Below are positions 5,799-12,050 of a stretch of 12,050 nt of DNA, one piece after another. Origin of the DNA: Holophagaceae bacterium UBA1801 (GTDB taxonomy: Bacteria > Acidobacteriota > Holophagae > Holophagales > Holophagaceae); assembly GCA_002319925.1 (NCBI GenBank), contig DCFP01000187.1:4219-16268 (forward strand), read 5' to 3'. Under the pieces are notes generated by a model that searched no databases, was not told the DNA's origin, and saw nothing but the letters and a program-made list of their open reading frames with translations. Each line of letters begins with the position of its first letter. The first letter of the stretch is position 1. Both the position numbers and the translations under genes were made by a program.

Positions 5799-7265
5799 TC
5801 ACACCCCTGTGAGCCGCTGCCCGATCTCCACCACCCGCTGCACCAGCGCCTCCAGATCCGACCGCGTCGTGCGGTGATTGGAGACGCAGACACGCAAGCA
5901 AAAGCGATCGTGGATGCGGAAGGGACTCATCACGCAGAAGCCCGTCTCCTGCAACTCCACGAGGATCTTCTCGTTGACGGCATCGAGCTTCGCATCGCCG
6001 AGCCCACTCCCCTTGAAGCGGAAGCAGAGGATGTTGAGGCCCGTGGGGGCGAGGCGTTCCAGCCTCGGCTGGGCATCCACGAGTTCGCCGAGGTAGACGG
6101 CCTGGGCTACATTCTTCTCGAAGATGGAGGCCCATCGGTCGAGGCCCAGGGTCTGGATCGTCATCCAGATCTTCAGCGCGCGATCGCCCCGGCTCAGCAG
6201 CGGACTGTAAGCGTGGAACATGTGACAGCCGTGGGCCACGAAACCGCCGTCCATGGTGCCCAGGTACTTGGCGCCCACCTGGAAGGTTTCGCGGTGCAGG
6301 TTCCCGTCCCGCACCAGCAGGCAACCCGCGTCGTAGGGGATCTGCCCCCACTTGTGCAGATCGAAGGCCAGGGAATCCGCCAGTTCCATGCCCTCGAAGC
6401 GCGGGCGCAACTTCGCAGAAAATCGTCCCAGCGCCCCGATGGCACCGTCCACGTGGAACCAGAGTCCGAAGCGGTCCGTCAGTTTGCGTAATTCGAGCAG
6501 GGGATCCATGGCGCCGGTGCCCACGGTGCAGGCGCTGCCCACGACACAGAAGGGGCGCAAACCTGCCTGGAGATCGGCCTGGATGGCCGCCTCCAGAGCC
6601 GCGAGGTCCACGCGACCCTGGGTGTCCATGGGGATCAACCGCACGCCCTTGGCGCCGAGGCCCAGGAGCTCCGCGCCCTTCTGGATGGAGTTGTGGGTAG
6701 CCTCGGAGCCGTAGACGCGCAGCCCCACGCAAGCTTCGGCCCCTTCGGTCTTGCTGCGGCCTCCCGTGGCTTTGTGCCGGGCCACGGCGAGCCCCAGGAT
6801 GTTCGCCATGGAACCGCCGTCCACCAGCAATCCCGAGGTGCCTTCAGGAAAGCCCATGCCCTGGCGGAACCACTCCAGCACCTGCTGTTCGACGAATACA
6901 GGTCCCTGGTTCCCGCCGAAGACATTGGCGTTCATGCCCGTGGCCATCCACTGCCCGAGGATGCCGGGAAGGGTTCCCGCGCCCTTCACCCAGCCCCAGA
7001 AGCGGGGATGACGGTTGCCGGAGGTGTACGGCTGGATCAGTTGCTGCGCCTTGGCCAGGGCCGCTTCCAGGCCCATGCCTTCTTGAGACGCCTCCGCGTT
7101 CAGCGCTTTCTTCACCTCGGCGGGCATGGGTTTCCAGCACTCGCTCTCGCGCAGAGCTCGGTGTTCGTCGATGACCCGGTCCACCAGGCGGTGGGCGGCC
7201 GCTCGCGCCTCGTTCCATTCCTCCTCCGAGCGGGGATCCAGGTGGGGTTCGAATTCGTCGCGCAT
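5799..7265 (-). CDS. PLP-dependent group II decarboxylase
   Basis: This 488-residue fold-type-I PLP enzyme belongs to the aromatic-amino-acid/glutamate/diaminobutyrate decarboxylase superfamily. The substrate-side segment is YTSGNRHPRFWGWV (80-93). SEATHNSI (187-194) places His191 over the cofactor ring, HVDGAIG (271-277) gives Asp273 for the pyridine nitrogen, and DLHKW (302-306) gives the Schiff-base lysine Lys305. The reaction should be amino acid to amine plus CO2, in the cytoplasm; the substrate is not predictable, and some members act as lyases or aldehyde synthases. AGGAGG stands six bases before the ATG at 7265 but abuts the ATG at 7271, so 7265 is the start. The aminotransferase gene ends 75 bp upstream, and a pair of CTATAACAG repeats lies in that gap, suggesting a separate, MocR-controlled promoter. 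Confidence 0.92.
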   Translation of the reverse strand: MRDEFEPHLDPRSEEEWNEARAAAHRLVDRVIDEHRALRESECWKPMPAEVKKALNAEASQEGMGLEAALAKAQQLIQPYTSGNRHPRFWGWVKGAGTLPGILGQWMATGMNANVFGGNQGPVFVEQQVLEWFRQGMGFPEGTSGLLVDGGSMANILGLAVARHKATGGRSKTEGAEACVGLRVYGSEATHNSIQKGAELLGLGAKGVRLIPMDTQGRVDLAALEAAIQADLQAGLRPFCVVGSACTVGTGAMDPLLELRKLTDRFGLWFHVDGAIGALGRFSAKLRPRFEGMELADSLAFDLHKWGQIPYDAGCLLVRDGNLHRETFQVGAKYLGTMDGGFVAHGCHMFHAYSPLLSRGDRALKIWMTIQTLGLDRWASIFEKNVAQAVYLGELVDAQPRLERLAPTGLNILCFRFKGSGLGDAKLDAVNEKILVELQETGFCVMSPFRIHDRFCLRVCVSNHRTTRSDLEALVQRVVEIGQRLTGV

Positions 7266-7310
7266 GGTCATCCTCCTGCGGATTACCTTCATCTTTGACG
7301 TTCCTGGAAT

Positions 7311-7349
7311 CTATAACAGAGACAGAAATAAATTTCTGATCTATAACAG
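7311..7349. promoter_or_regulatory. Putative MocR operator, pair A (decarboxylase promoter)
   Basis: CTATAACAG occurs at 7311-7319 and again at 7341-7349, identical over 11 bases if the preceding AT is included, with a start-to-start distance of 30 bp. The pair lies 46-84 bp upstream of the decarboxylase start codon. Read on the minus strand, the distal copy is the last three codons (CTG TTA TAG) of the aminotransferase gene. The 21-bp spacer contains a perfect 16-bp palindrome, CAGAAATAAATTTCTG (7323-7338). Direct-repeat half-sites at a fixed distance are characteristic of MocR regulators such as GabR. Assignment to the MocR protein at 10144 is inferred from the matching sites upstream of that gene. 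Confidence 0.7.
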
Positions 7350-8537
7350 GCTTTGGATCGTCTGGGTGAGGCGCCGCACCCCCTCTTGGATGCGCTCCAC
7401 GGGCATGTTGGAGTAGTTCAACCGCAGGGTGTTCTCGTGCCCCCCGTTGGGGAAGAACGCCCCGCCGGGAACGAAAGCCACGTTCCGCTCCAAGCAGGCC
7501 TGCAGGAGTGTGCGGGCACTGAGCCGCTCGGGCAGCTCCAGCCACAGGAACAGGCCGCCCTCGGGCCGTGTGAAGCGCACGCCCGGAGGCAGGTCGGCCT
7601 CCAGGGCTTCGACCATCGCCTTCCGGCGCTCCTGATAGACGGGGACGATCTTCGCAACATCCTCATCCAGGTCGTGAAGTTCCATGTAGCGGCTCATTTG
7701 CATCTGGTGCAGGGTGCTCGTGTGGAGATCGGCACCCTGCTTGAGGATCACCAGCTTCTCGTAGAAGGGCTGCTCCGCGGCCAACCAAGCGAGCCGCAGG
7801 CCCGGGCAGAAGATCTTGGAGAAGGTGCCTAGACCGATCACGAGACCAGACTTGTCGAAGGCCTTCAAAGCCGGGAGGGATTCACCCTCGAAGCGCAGCT
7901 CGCCGTAAGGGTTGTCCTCCACAACGGGAATGCCGCGCCGCTGCACAGTCTCCATGAACCGCCGCCGGCGCTCCAGGGACCAGGTCCGCCCCGAGGGATT
8001 CTGGAAGTTCGGGATGGCATAGACCAGTTTCGCGTTCGGGCACCGGTCGAGGCGCTCCTCCAGGGCCTCGATGTCCATGCCTTCCTCGTCCGTGGGCACT
8101 TCCACCCAGGTGGGTTTGAAAATGCTCCAGGCGGAGATGGCGCCGAGGTACGTGGGGCTCTCGCAGAGCACGGTGTCGCCCTCGTCGAGGAAGAGCTTCC
8201 CGATGAGGTCCAGGCCCTGCTGGGAGCCACTGGTGACGAGGATCTCGTCGGGAGTGTGATTCGTGCCCCAATGGGCGTTGAGCCGGCTTGCGATCTGTTC
8301 CCGCAGCGGCGGATGGCCCTCCGTGGTGGAGTACTGCAGGGCCTTCGGGCCCTCCTGTTCCAGCAGCTCTTTCGTGAGGCTGCCCAAGTCACGGGCTGGG
8401 AAGAACTCCGGCGCAGGAAGGCCACCCGCGAAGGAAATCACCTCCGGCCTTTGTGTGACTTTTAGGATCTCCCGGATATCCGAGGCCTTCAGGATCTCCA
8501 TGCGACGGGCCAGTCGGGAGGCAGGAAAGGGGTTCAT
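7341..8537 (-). CDS. PLP-dependent class I/II aminotransferase
   Basis: This 398-residue protein is a fold-type-I aminotransferase of the kynurenine/2-aminoadipate (LysN-like) branch. Cofactor residues are in place: NFQNPSG with Asn180, EDNPYGELR with Asp208 and Tyr211, GTFSKIFCPGLR with the Schiff-base lysine Lys241, and LRLNYS with the carboxylate-binding Arg372. The N-terminal ISFAGGLPAPEFFP is typical of this branch. It should move an amino group between an amino acid and a 2-oxoacid; these enzymes are broad-range, so the donor is unknown. GGAGG lies five bases before ATG 8537. The in-frame ATG at 8561 and a frame open to 8834 lack support. CTATAACAG-type repeats precede it, and its stop codon is part of the operator of the next gene. 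Confidence 0.92.
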   Translation of the reverse strand: MNPFPASRLARRMEILKASDIREILKVTQRPEVISFAGGLPAPEFFPARDLGSLTKELLEQEGPKALQYSTTEGHPPLREQIASRLNAHWGTNHTPDEILVTSGSQQGLDLIGKLFLDEGDTVLCESPTYLGAISAWSIFKPTWVEVPTDEEGMDIEALEERLDRCPNAKLVYAIPNFQNPSGRTWSLERRRRFMETVQRRGIPVVEDNPYGELRFEGESLPALKAFDKSGLVIGLGTFSKIFCPGLRLAWLAAEQPFYEKLVILKQGADLHTSTLHQMQMSRYMELHDLDEDVAKIVPVYQERRKAMVEALEADLPPGVRFTRPEGGLFLWLELPERLSARTLLQACLERNVAFVPGGAFFPNGGHENTLRLNYSNMPVERIQEGVRRLTQTIQSLL

Positions 8538-8583
8538 GGGAACCTCCGGGAGGATTGCCATTACCAGACCACGCTTCCCCTGG

Positions 8584-8622
8584 CTATAACAGGCACAGTA
8601 GCTTCTTTTTATCCCATAACAG
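8584..8622. promoter_or_regulatory. Putative MocR operator, pair B (aminotransferase promoter)
   Basis: CTATAACAG at 8584-8592 is followed by CCATAACAG at 8614-8622 (8 of 9 identical), again exactly 30 bp start to start. The pair lies 47-85 bp upstream of the aminotransferase ATG at 8537, the same distance and orientation as pair A relative to its gene. On the minus strand the proximal copy contains TTATAG, which could overlap a -10 element, but no convincing -35 is seen at the usual distance. Regulation by the MocR protein in this window is inferred. Confidence 0.7.
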
Positions 8623-8658
8623 ATGGGGTATGGCTCGCTGCCTGATCCCTGGACCTCG

Positions 8659-9090
8659 TCAGGATTCGGTTTCGTTGATGATCTGGCACACCAGAGCCGC
8701 AGTGGTCCCCGACAGCTGGTGACAGAGCTGGCTGTTCTCCTGGGGACCCATGGCCTCCAGGATCTCGAAACAAATTGTCGATCCGTAGAGGGCTTCGAAC
8801 CGATCCCGCACCTCGGTGGCCACCATGTTCGCAAAATCGAGGGGTTGACCCGCCTTGTCCCGGCCCAGCAGGCAACCCCCGGCCATCAGACCACCGGCCA
8901 GGGCGCCGCAGATCTCCTTGTGAGAACCACCAACCCCTGCCCGGAAGCAGCTGGCTGATCTCGGGATCAGTGGATCGCCGCCCAGGGGTGTCTGTTCGAG
9001 AATGCCGAGCAGCACGGCCTCCGCGCAATGAAAGCCCCCGTCGTGCAGCATGCGGGCCTGTTTCCCGGCTCGTTCTTCATCCAGATGCAT
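8659..9090 (-). CDS. C_GCAxxG_C_C family cysteine-rich protein
   Basis: This 143-residue protein has the layout of the C_GCAxxG_C_C family: a first helix with DGGFHCAEAVLLG (Cys22), then ASCFRAGVGGSHKEICGALAGG (Cys48 and Cys61), an additional Cys73, and C-terminal cysteines at 108, 123 and 135. Seven cysteines in a small soluble protein point to a redox or metal-related role; family members are often found near redox enzymes and transporters, but no reaction is established. GGAGG five bases before ATG 9090 fixes the start. It is divergent from the LysR gene across a 107-bp region with two LysR-type palindromes, so it is the most likely target of that regulator. A 121-bp gap holding operator pair B separates its stop from the aminotransferase start. 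Confidence 0.85.
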   Translation of the reverse strand: MHLDEERAGKQARMLHDGGFHCAEAVLLGILEQTPLGGDPLIPRSASCFRAGVGGSHKEICGALAGGLMAGGCLLGRDKAGQPLDFANMVATEVRDRFEALYGSTICFEILEAMGPQENSQLCHQLSGTTAALVCQIINETES

Positions 9091-9126
9091 GGGTTCCTCC
9101 CTGTCAGAATGATCGGTATCCACGAT

Positions 9127-9141
9127 TTCATCGACGATGAA
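9127..9141. promoter_or_regulatory. Perfect palindrome with T-N11-A, candidate LysR site
   Basis: TTCATCG, a central A, and CGATGAA form a perfect 15-bp palindrome in the divergent region between the C_GCAxxG gene and the LysR gene. It contains the T-N11-A pattern (9128 to 9140) typical of LysR-type binding sites. It lies about 57 bp before the LysR start codon. Binding is inferred from position and symmetry. Confidence 0.5.
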
Positions 9142-9160
9142 TCGAATCCAACGATTATTT

Positions 9161-9173
9161 TCGATGGCATCGA
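9161..9173. promoter_or_regulatory. Second palindrome with T-N11-A, candidate LysR site
   Basis: TCGATG, a central G, and CATCGA form a perfect 13-bp palindrome, again with T and A at the ends of an N11 core. Its centre is 33 bp from the centre of the first palindrome, about three helical turns, so both would face the same side of the DNA. It lies about 25 bp before the LysR start codon, where binding could repress the regulator's own gene. Confidence 0.45.
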
Positions 9174-9197
9174 TCGGATTCCTCGAAGGGAGTTGGA

Positions 9198-10094
9198 ATG
9201 GAGCTGCGGGACCTGAAGACCTTCGTCATCGTGGCGCGGAACCTCAGCTTCAACAGGGCGGCGCAGGCGCTGAACACGGCCCAATCCACGATCTCCGCGC
9301 GCATAGCGATCCTGGAGGAGGAGCTCGGCGTCCACCTCTTCGACCGCATCGGACGGAAGGTGGCACTGACCGATGCGGGGGTTCGCCTCCTCGATTTCGC
9401 GCAGCGGATGATCGACCTGGAGGACGAAGCGCGCACCTACGTGATCGGTGAGCCCAGCGCCGGCGGCTCGCTGACCGTGCGGGTGCCCGAGTCCCTTTGC
9501 GTCTTCAGGTTCGGCCCCATCATCAAGAAATTCCGCGAACGGTTTCCCCTCGTCCGGTTGAGTTTCATTTCCTGCACGCTGGATGGCCTTGAAGCGGACC
9601 TCCGCCAGGGCGTGACGGACCTGGCCTTCGTCTACATGGATTCAGTCACCGCGCCGGATCTGAAGGTCGATCTCCTGGGGACCGAAGCACTGGGGCTGGC
9701 CGCTGCCCCTTCCCACGCCCTGGCACGGAAACGGAACCTCGGGCCGTCCGATCTCCAGGACGTGCCCCTGCTCCTTTCGAAGGGCGATTGTTCCTACCGG
9801 CGCATGTTCGAGGGGATGCTCCTGGAGAACGACGTGACGCCCGGCGCAGGCATCGAGTTCCAGAGCCTGGCCGCCCTCAAGCGCTGCCTTTCCCTGAAGC
9901 TGGGCGTCTCCATCCTCCCGGCCATCGCCGTGACGACCGAGCTCAAAGCGAAGCAGCTCGCGGGCCTTTCTTGGAAAGGCGAGAAGCTGGAGACGGGCAT
10001 CCTCATGATCCGGCACCGAAAGAAGTGGATCTCGCCCATGCTCGAAGCCTTCATGGAACTGGTGCAGGCCGAATTGGGCAGGCAGCTCAGATGA
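9198..10094 (+). CDS. LysR family transcriptional regulator
   Basis: This 298-residue protein starts MELRDLKTFVIVARNLSFNR. Residues 1-60 are the winged helix-turn-helix, with AAQALNTAQSTISARIAILE as the recognition region and HLFDRIGRKVALTDAG as the wing. Residues from about 88 form the periplasmic-binding-like effector domain, beginning GSLTVRVPESLCVFRFGPI. Length is standard. GGGAG lies five bases before the ATG. The gene is divergent from the C_GCAxxG gene, the classic arrangement for a LysR regulator and its target, and the shared intergenic region contains two T-N11-A palindromes. The effector is unknown. The MocR gene follows after about 50 bp with its own operator-like repeat. Confidence 0.93.
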   Translation: MELRDLKTFVIVARNLSFNRAAQALNTAQSTISARIAILEEELGVHLFDRIGRKVALTDAGVRLLDFAQRMIDLEDEARTYVIGEPSAGGSLTVRVPESLCVFRFGPIIKKFRERFPLVRLSFISCTLDGLEADLRQGVTDLAFVYMDSVTAPDLKVDLLGTEALGLAAAPSHALARKRNLGPSDLQDVPLLLSKGDCSYRRMFEGMLLENDVTPGAGIEFQSLAALKRCLSLKLGVSILPAIAVTTELKAKQLAGLSWKGEKLETGILMIRHRKKWISPMLEAFMELVQAELGRQLR

Positions 10095-10097
10095 GTG

Positions 10098-10136
10098 CTA
10101 TAACAGACGCTTGAATATCATTTCGGCCTAGAGCAG
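10098..10136 (+). promoter_or_regulatory. Putative MocR operator, pair C (autoregulatory)
   Basis: CTATAACAG at 10098-10106 matches the repeats of pairs A and B exactly. Thirty bases on, at 10128-10136, is CTAGAGCAG, which matches at 7 of 9 positions and so looks like a degenerate second half-site at the same spacing. The second copy ends seven bases before the MocR start codon, in the place of a ribosome site. TATAAC inside the first copy resembles a -10 element on the plus strand. Together this suggests autorepression by the MocR protein, which is inference. Confidence 0.6.
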
Positions 10137-10143
10137 CGCGAAC

Positions 10144-11583
10144 ATGGTCACACGGTACAAAGAGATTGCGGGTCACCTGGCGCGAAGCATCCGCGAGGGC
10201 CTGCTCAAGCCCGGAGAGCGCCTGCCCTCGCTGCGGGACCTCTGCCTGCGGGAAGGCACCAGCTTGATGACGGCCCTCGCCGCCTATCGGCACCTGGAGG
10301 ACCTAGGCATGGTGGAAGCCCTGCCCCGTTCGGGCTACCGCGTACTGTCCGATCCCGTGCCGCTGCTGCAGCGCCCGGCCATCCTGCGTCCGCGCCTCAC
10401 CTCCTTCAGCCACCAGCGCACGGACATCATCGCGCAGGTGCTCACGGCCATGGCCGACCCCGCCCTCGTCCCCCTGGGCTTCGGCTGCCCTTCGCCGGAT
10501 CTCTTTCCCCTGGGGTCCCTGCGCCGCATCACCGCGAACCTGCTGAACGCGCGGCAGAACCTCTGGGTGAGCTATTCCACGCCGCCGGGGTGTCCCGAAC
10601 TGCGGCGGCAGATCGCCAAGCGCCTGCAGACCCGGGGGCTCGATGTCTCCGCGGACGAGGTGCTGCTCACCACGGGCGCCATGGAAGCCCTCACGCTTTC
10701 CCTGCGGCTGCTGGCCAGCCCCGGGGATCTGGTGGCCGTGGAGTGTCCCACCTTCTTCGGCATCGTGGACGCCGCGCGCCACGCGGGTGCGAAGGTGATC
10801 GAGCTGCCGGGAGATCCCGAGGGCGGCCTCGAGCCCGAGCGGTTCGCCGCCGTCTGCGAGCGCCATGCCGTGAACGTCGCGGTGCTCATGCCCTCCTTCG
10901 CAAATCCTACGGGAAGCCTCATGCCCGAAGCCCGCAAGCGGGAATGGATGAAGGTGCTTCAATCCAATGGCACGGCGCTGGTGGAGGATGATGTCTACGG
11001 GGATCTGGCCTGGGACGGAAAGAAGCCCGCGCCACTGTGCGCCCTGCCGCGCAAGGATGGACTGCCCAATCTCCTTGTGGGCTCCTTCTCCAAGACACTG
11101 CTGCCCGGCGGCCGCGTGGGCTATGTTGTGGCGCGGAGCCCGTGGATCGAGCGCCTCACGGATCTCAAGAACACCTCCACCCTGGCCAACGCCACGCTGC
11201 CCGAGTACGTGGCCGCTGAGTGCCTGGCCTCGGGTCTCTACGATCGCCACCTGCGCCATCTCGCGCCGCAGATCCACACCGGCGTGCGCGCCCTGCGCGA
11301 CTGCATCGTGCGCCACTTCCCAACCGGCACGCGGGTCTCCGATCCCAAAGGCGGCTTCCTGCTCTGGGTGGAACTCCCCCGGGAAACGGACGGTCTCGCC
11401 CTCTTCCACGCGGCGCTGAGGGAAGGCATCAGCGTCGCGCCCGGCTGCCTCTTCACGTTGGGGGGAGGCCTCGACCGCTTCCTTCGCCTCAACGGAGGCG
11501 CCTCGGGCGACATGAACATGGCCATGAAGATCCTCGGACGCCTCGCCGCGAACCCTCGCATCCAGAGGCGTCAGCCCTCCTGA
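10144..11583 (+). CDS. MocR/PdxR-type regulator (GntR DNA-binding + aminotransferase domain)
   Basis: This 479-residue protein joins a GntR winged helix-turn-helix (residues 1-68; GERLPSLRDLCLREGTSLMT, then LEDLGMVEALPRSGYRV) to a full class I aminotransferase-like domain (about 105-470). The PLP-site residues are kept: FANPTG with Asn254, EDDVYGD with Asp283 and Tyr285, GSFSKTLLPGGR with the Schiff-base lysine Lys317, and LRLNGG with Arg448. MocR proteins such as GabR and PdxR use PLP or a PLP-amino acid adduct as effector and bind direct-repeat operators. There is no clear ribosome site before ATG 10144, where an operator half-site lies instead. The likely targets are the aminotransferase and decarboxylase genes, which carry the same repeats. 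No pdxS/T genes are nearby, so a PdxR role in PLP synthesis is not supported by context. Confidence 0.92.
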   Translation: MVTRYKEIAGHLARSIREGLLKPGERLPSLRDLCLREGTSLMTALAAYRHLEDLGMVEALPRSGYRVLSDPVPLLQRPAILRPRLTSFSHQRTDIIAQVLTAMADPALVPLGFGCPSPDLFPLGSLRRITANLLNARQNLWVSYSTPPGCPELRRQIAKRLQTRGLDVSADEVLLTTGAMEALTLSLRLLASPGDLVAVECPTFFGIVDAARHAGAKVIELPGDPEGGLEPERFAAVCERHAVNVAVLMPSFANPTGSLMPEARKREWMKVLQSNGTALVEDDVYGDLAWDGKKPAPLCALPRKDGLPNLLVGSFSKTLLPGGRVGYVVARSPWIERLTDLKNTSTLANATLPEYVAAECLASGLYDRHLRHLAPQIHTGVRALRDCIVRHFPTGTRVSDPKGGFLLWVELPRETDGLALFHAALREGISVAPGCLFTLGGGLDRFLRLNGGASGDMNMAMKILGRLAANPRIQRRQPS

Positions 11584-11667
11584 AAGGTTCTTGCGCAGGC
11601 GCCTCCGGGAATTTCGACTGGCCCTCGGCCCTCGTCCATCCGAAAATCAAGGTTCTGTGAGGCAACC

Positions 11668-12050
11668 ATGAAGGACATTTTCGCCGAGCTATCCTGGCGC
11701 GGGCTCTTGAGCCAAAGCACCGACGAGAAGCATCTCGTCCCCTGGCTGATGGAAAAACCCCGCACCGTGTATATCGGCTTCGATCCCACCGCCGACAGCC
11801 TCCACGCGGGTTCGCTGCTCCCCGTGATGCTGCTGCGCCGCTTTCAGAAGGCGGGCCACCGGCCCATCGCCCTGGTGGGCGGAGCCACGGGCATGGTGGG
11901 CGATCCCAGCGGCAAGAGCGCCGAACGCAATCTGCTTTCCGTGGACGTGCTGCAGGCCAATGTGGATGGCCTCAAGAAGCAGCTCGCGCGCTTCCTCGAC
12001 TTCGACGGCAGCCCCACCGGCGCGCTGCTGGTGAACAACTACGACTGGAT
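11668..12050 (+). CDS. tyrS: Tyrosyl-tRNA synthetase, N-terminal part
   Basis: The first 127 residues are present and the gene runs off the right edge. The sequence TVYIGFDPTADSLHAGSL (33-50), then ALVGGATGMVGDPSGKSAER (68-87) and the NNYDW at the end (123-127), follow bacterial TyrRS closely. The enzyme charges tRNA-Tyr in the cytoplasm. The class I HIGH signature appears as HAGS (46-49), with Ser in place of the last His; such variants occur in tyrosyl enzymes. GAGG stands five bases before the ATG at 11668. An 84-bp gap without a clear terminator separates it from the MocR gene; no T-box or other leader structure fits in so short a space. It is probably an independent housekeeping gene. 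Confidence 0.95.
   Translation, partial: MKDIFAELSWRGLLSQSTDEKHLVPWLMEKPRTVYIGFDPTADSLHAGSLLPVMLLRRFQKAGHRPIALVGGATGMVGDPSGKSAERNLLSVDVLQANVDGLKKQLARFLDFDGSPTGALLVNNYDW

Noticed and set aside
8538..8834. N-terminal extension of the aminotransferase
   Set aside because: It crosses the operator pair and runs into the C_GCAxxG gene; a GGAGG site and the family N-terminus support 8537.
10303..11409. Long open frame of 368 codons antisense to the MocR gene
   Set aside because: It is a GC-rich shadow frame with low-complexity Gly/Arg/His/Gln-rich composition and no recognisable domain, while the plus-strand frame has a complete GntR-aminotransferase protein.
11668..12050. HAGS in place of HIGH in TyrRS as a sign of a non-standard enzyme
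   Set aside because: Substitution of the last histidine of this motif is seen in ordinary tyrosyl enzymes and the rest of the N-terminus is typical.
1..12050. CRISPR arrays, tRNA or rRNA genes, insertion sequences, attachment sites
   Set aside because: No regularly spaced repeats of array type, no cloverleaf-like sequence, no transposase or integrase motif and no terminal inverted repeats were seen.

Overview
The window is a GC-rich bacterial chromosome segment of densely packed genes with short intergenic gaps. It shows no mobile element, CRISPR array, rRNA or tRNA gene. Gene content and style (bacterial TMEM175, TudS-related desulfidase, C_GCAxxG_C_C protein, MocR regulator, high GC) would fit an Acidobacteriota/Holophagae-like or similar soil/sediment organism. 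That placement is a guess from general impression, not from a marker gene. The only classical housekeeping marker is the start of tyrS at the right edge.

Layout: (1) 1-414 (+) is the C-terminal end of a TMEM175-type membrane protein, convergent with the next gene with only 2 bp between stops. (2) 417-9090 is an unbroken minus-strand array of eleven genes. In transcription order these are a C_GCAxxG_C_C redox-type protein, a fold-type-I aminotransferase, a group II PLP decarboxylase, a PhzF protein, a GNAT acetyltransferase, a small cupin, a second PhzF protein, a DJ-1/PfpI-cupin fusion, an Asp/Glu-type racemase, a 71-aa unknown protein and a TudS-like desulfidase. Tight spacing (4-bp ATGA overlap, 5, 10, 15 and 22 bp gaps) divides the array into short operons. 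(3) 9198-11583 (+) holds two regulators, a LysR protein and a MocR protein (GntR DNA-binding domain fused to an aminotransferase-like domain). (4) 11668 to the end (+) is the N-terminal part of tyrosyl-tRNA synthetase.

The most interesting signal is regulatory. The 9-mer CTATAACAG occurs as direct repeats spaced exactly 30 bp start to start (21-bp spacer) at three places: upstream of the decarboxylase, upstream of the aminotransferase, and (second copy degenerate) immediately upstream of the MocR gene. This is the expected architecture of a MocR operator. It predicts a local PLP-sensing regulon made of the aminotransferase, the decarboxylase and the regulator itself.

Together the genes look like a small-molecule, amino-acid-like processing locus: transamination, decarboxylation, racemisation, PhzF-type isomerisation, acetylation and desulfuration, under PLP-dependent control. 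The substrate cannot be read from the sequence. Other items worth a look are the DJ-1-cupin fusion, a nested inverted repeat built from 9-bp units between the decarboxylase and PhzF genes, LysR-type palindromes in the divergent promoter region, and the uncharacterised small protein paired with the TudS-like gene.
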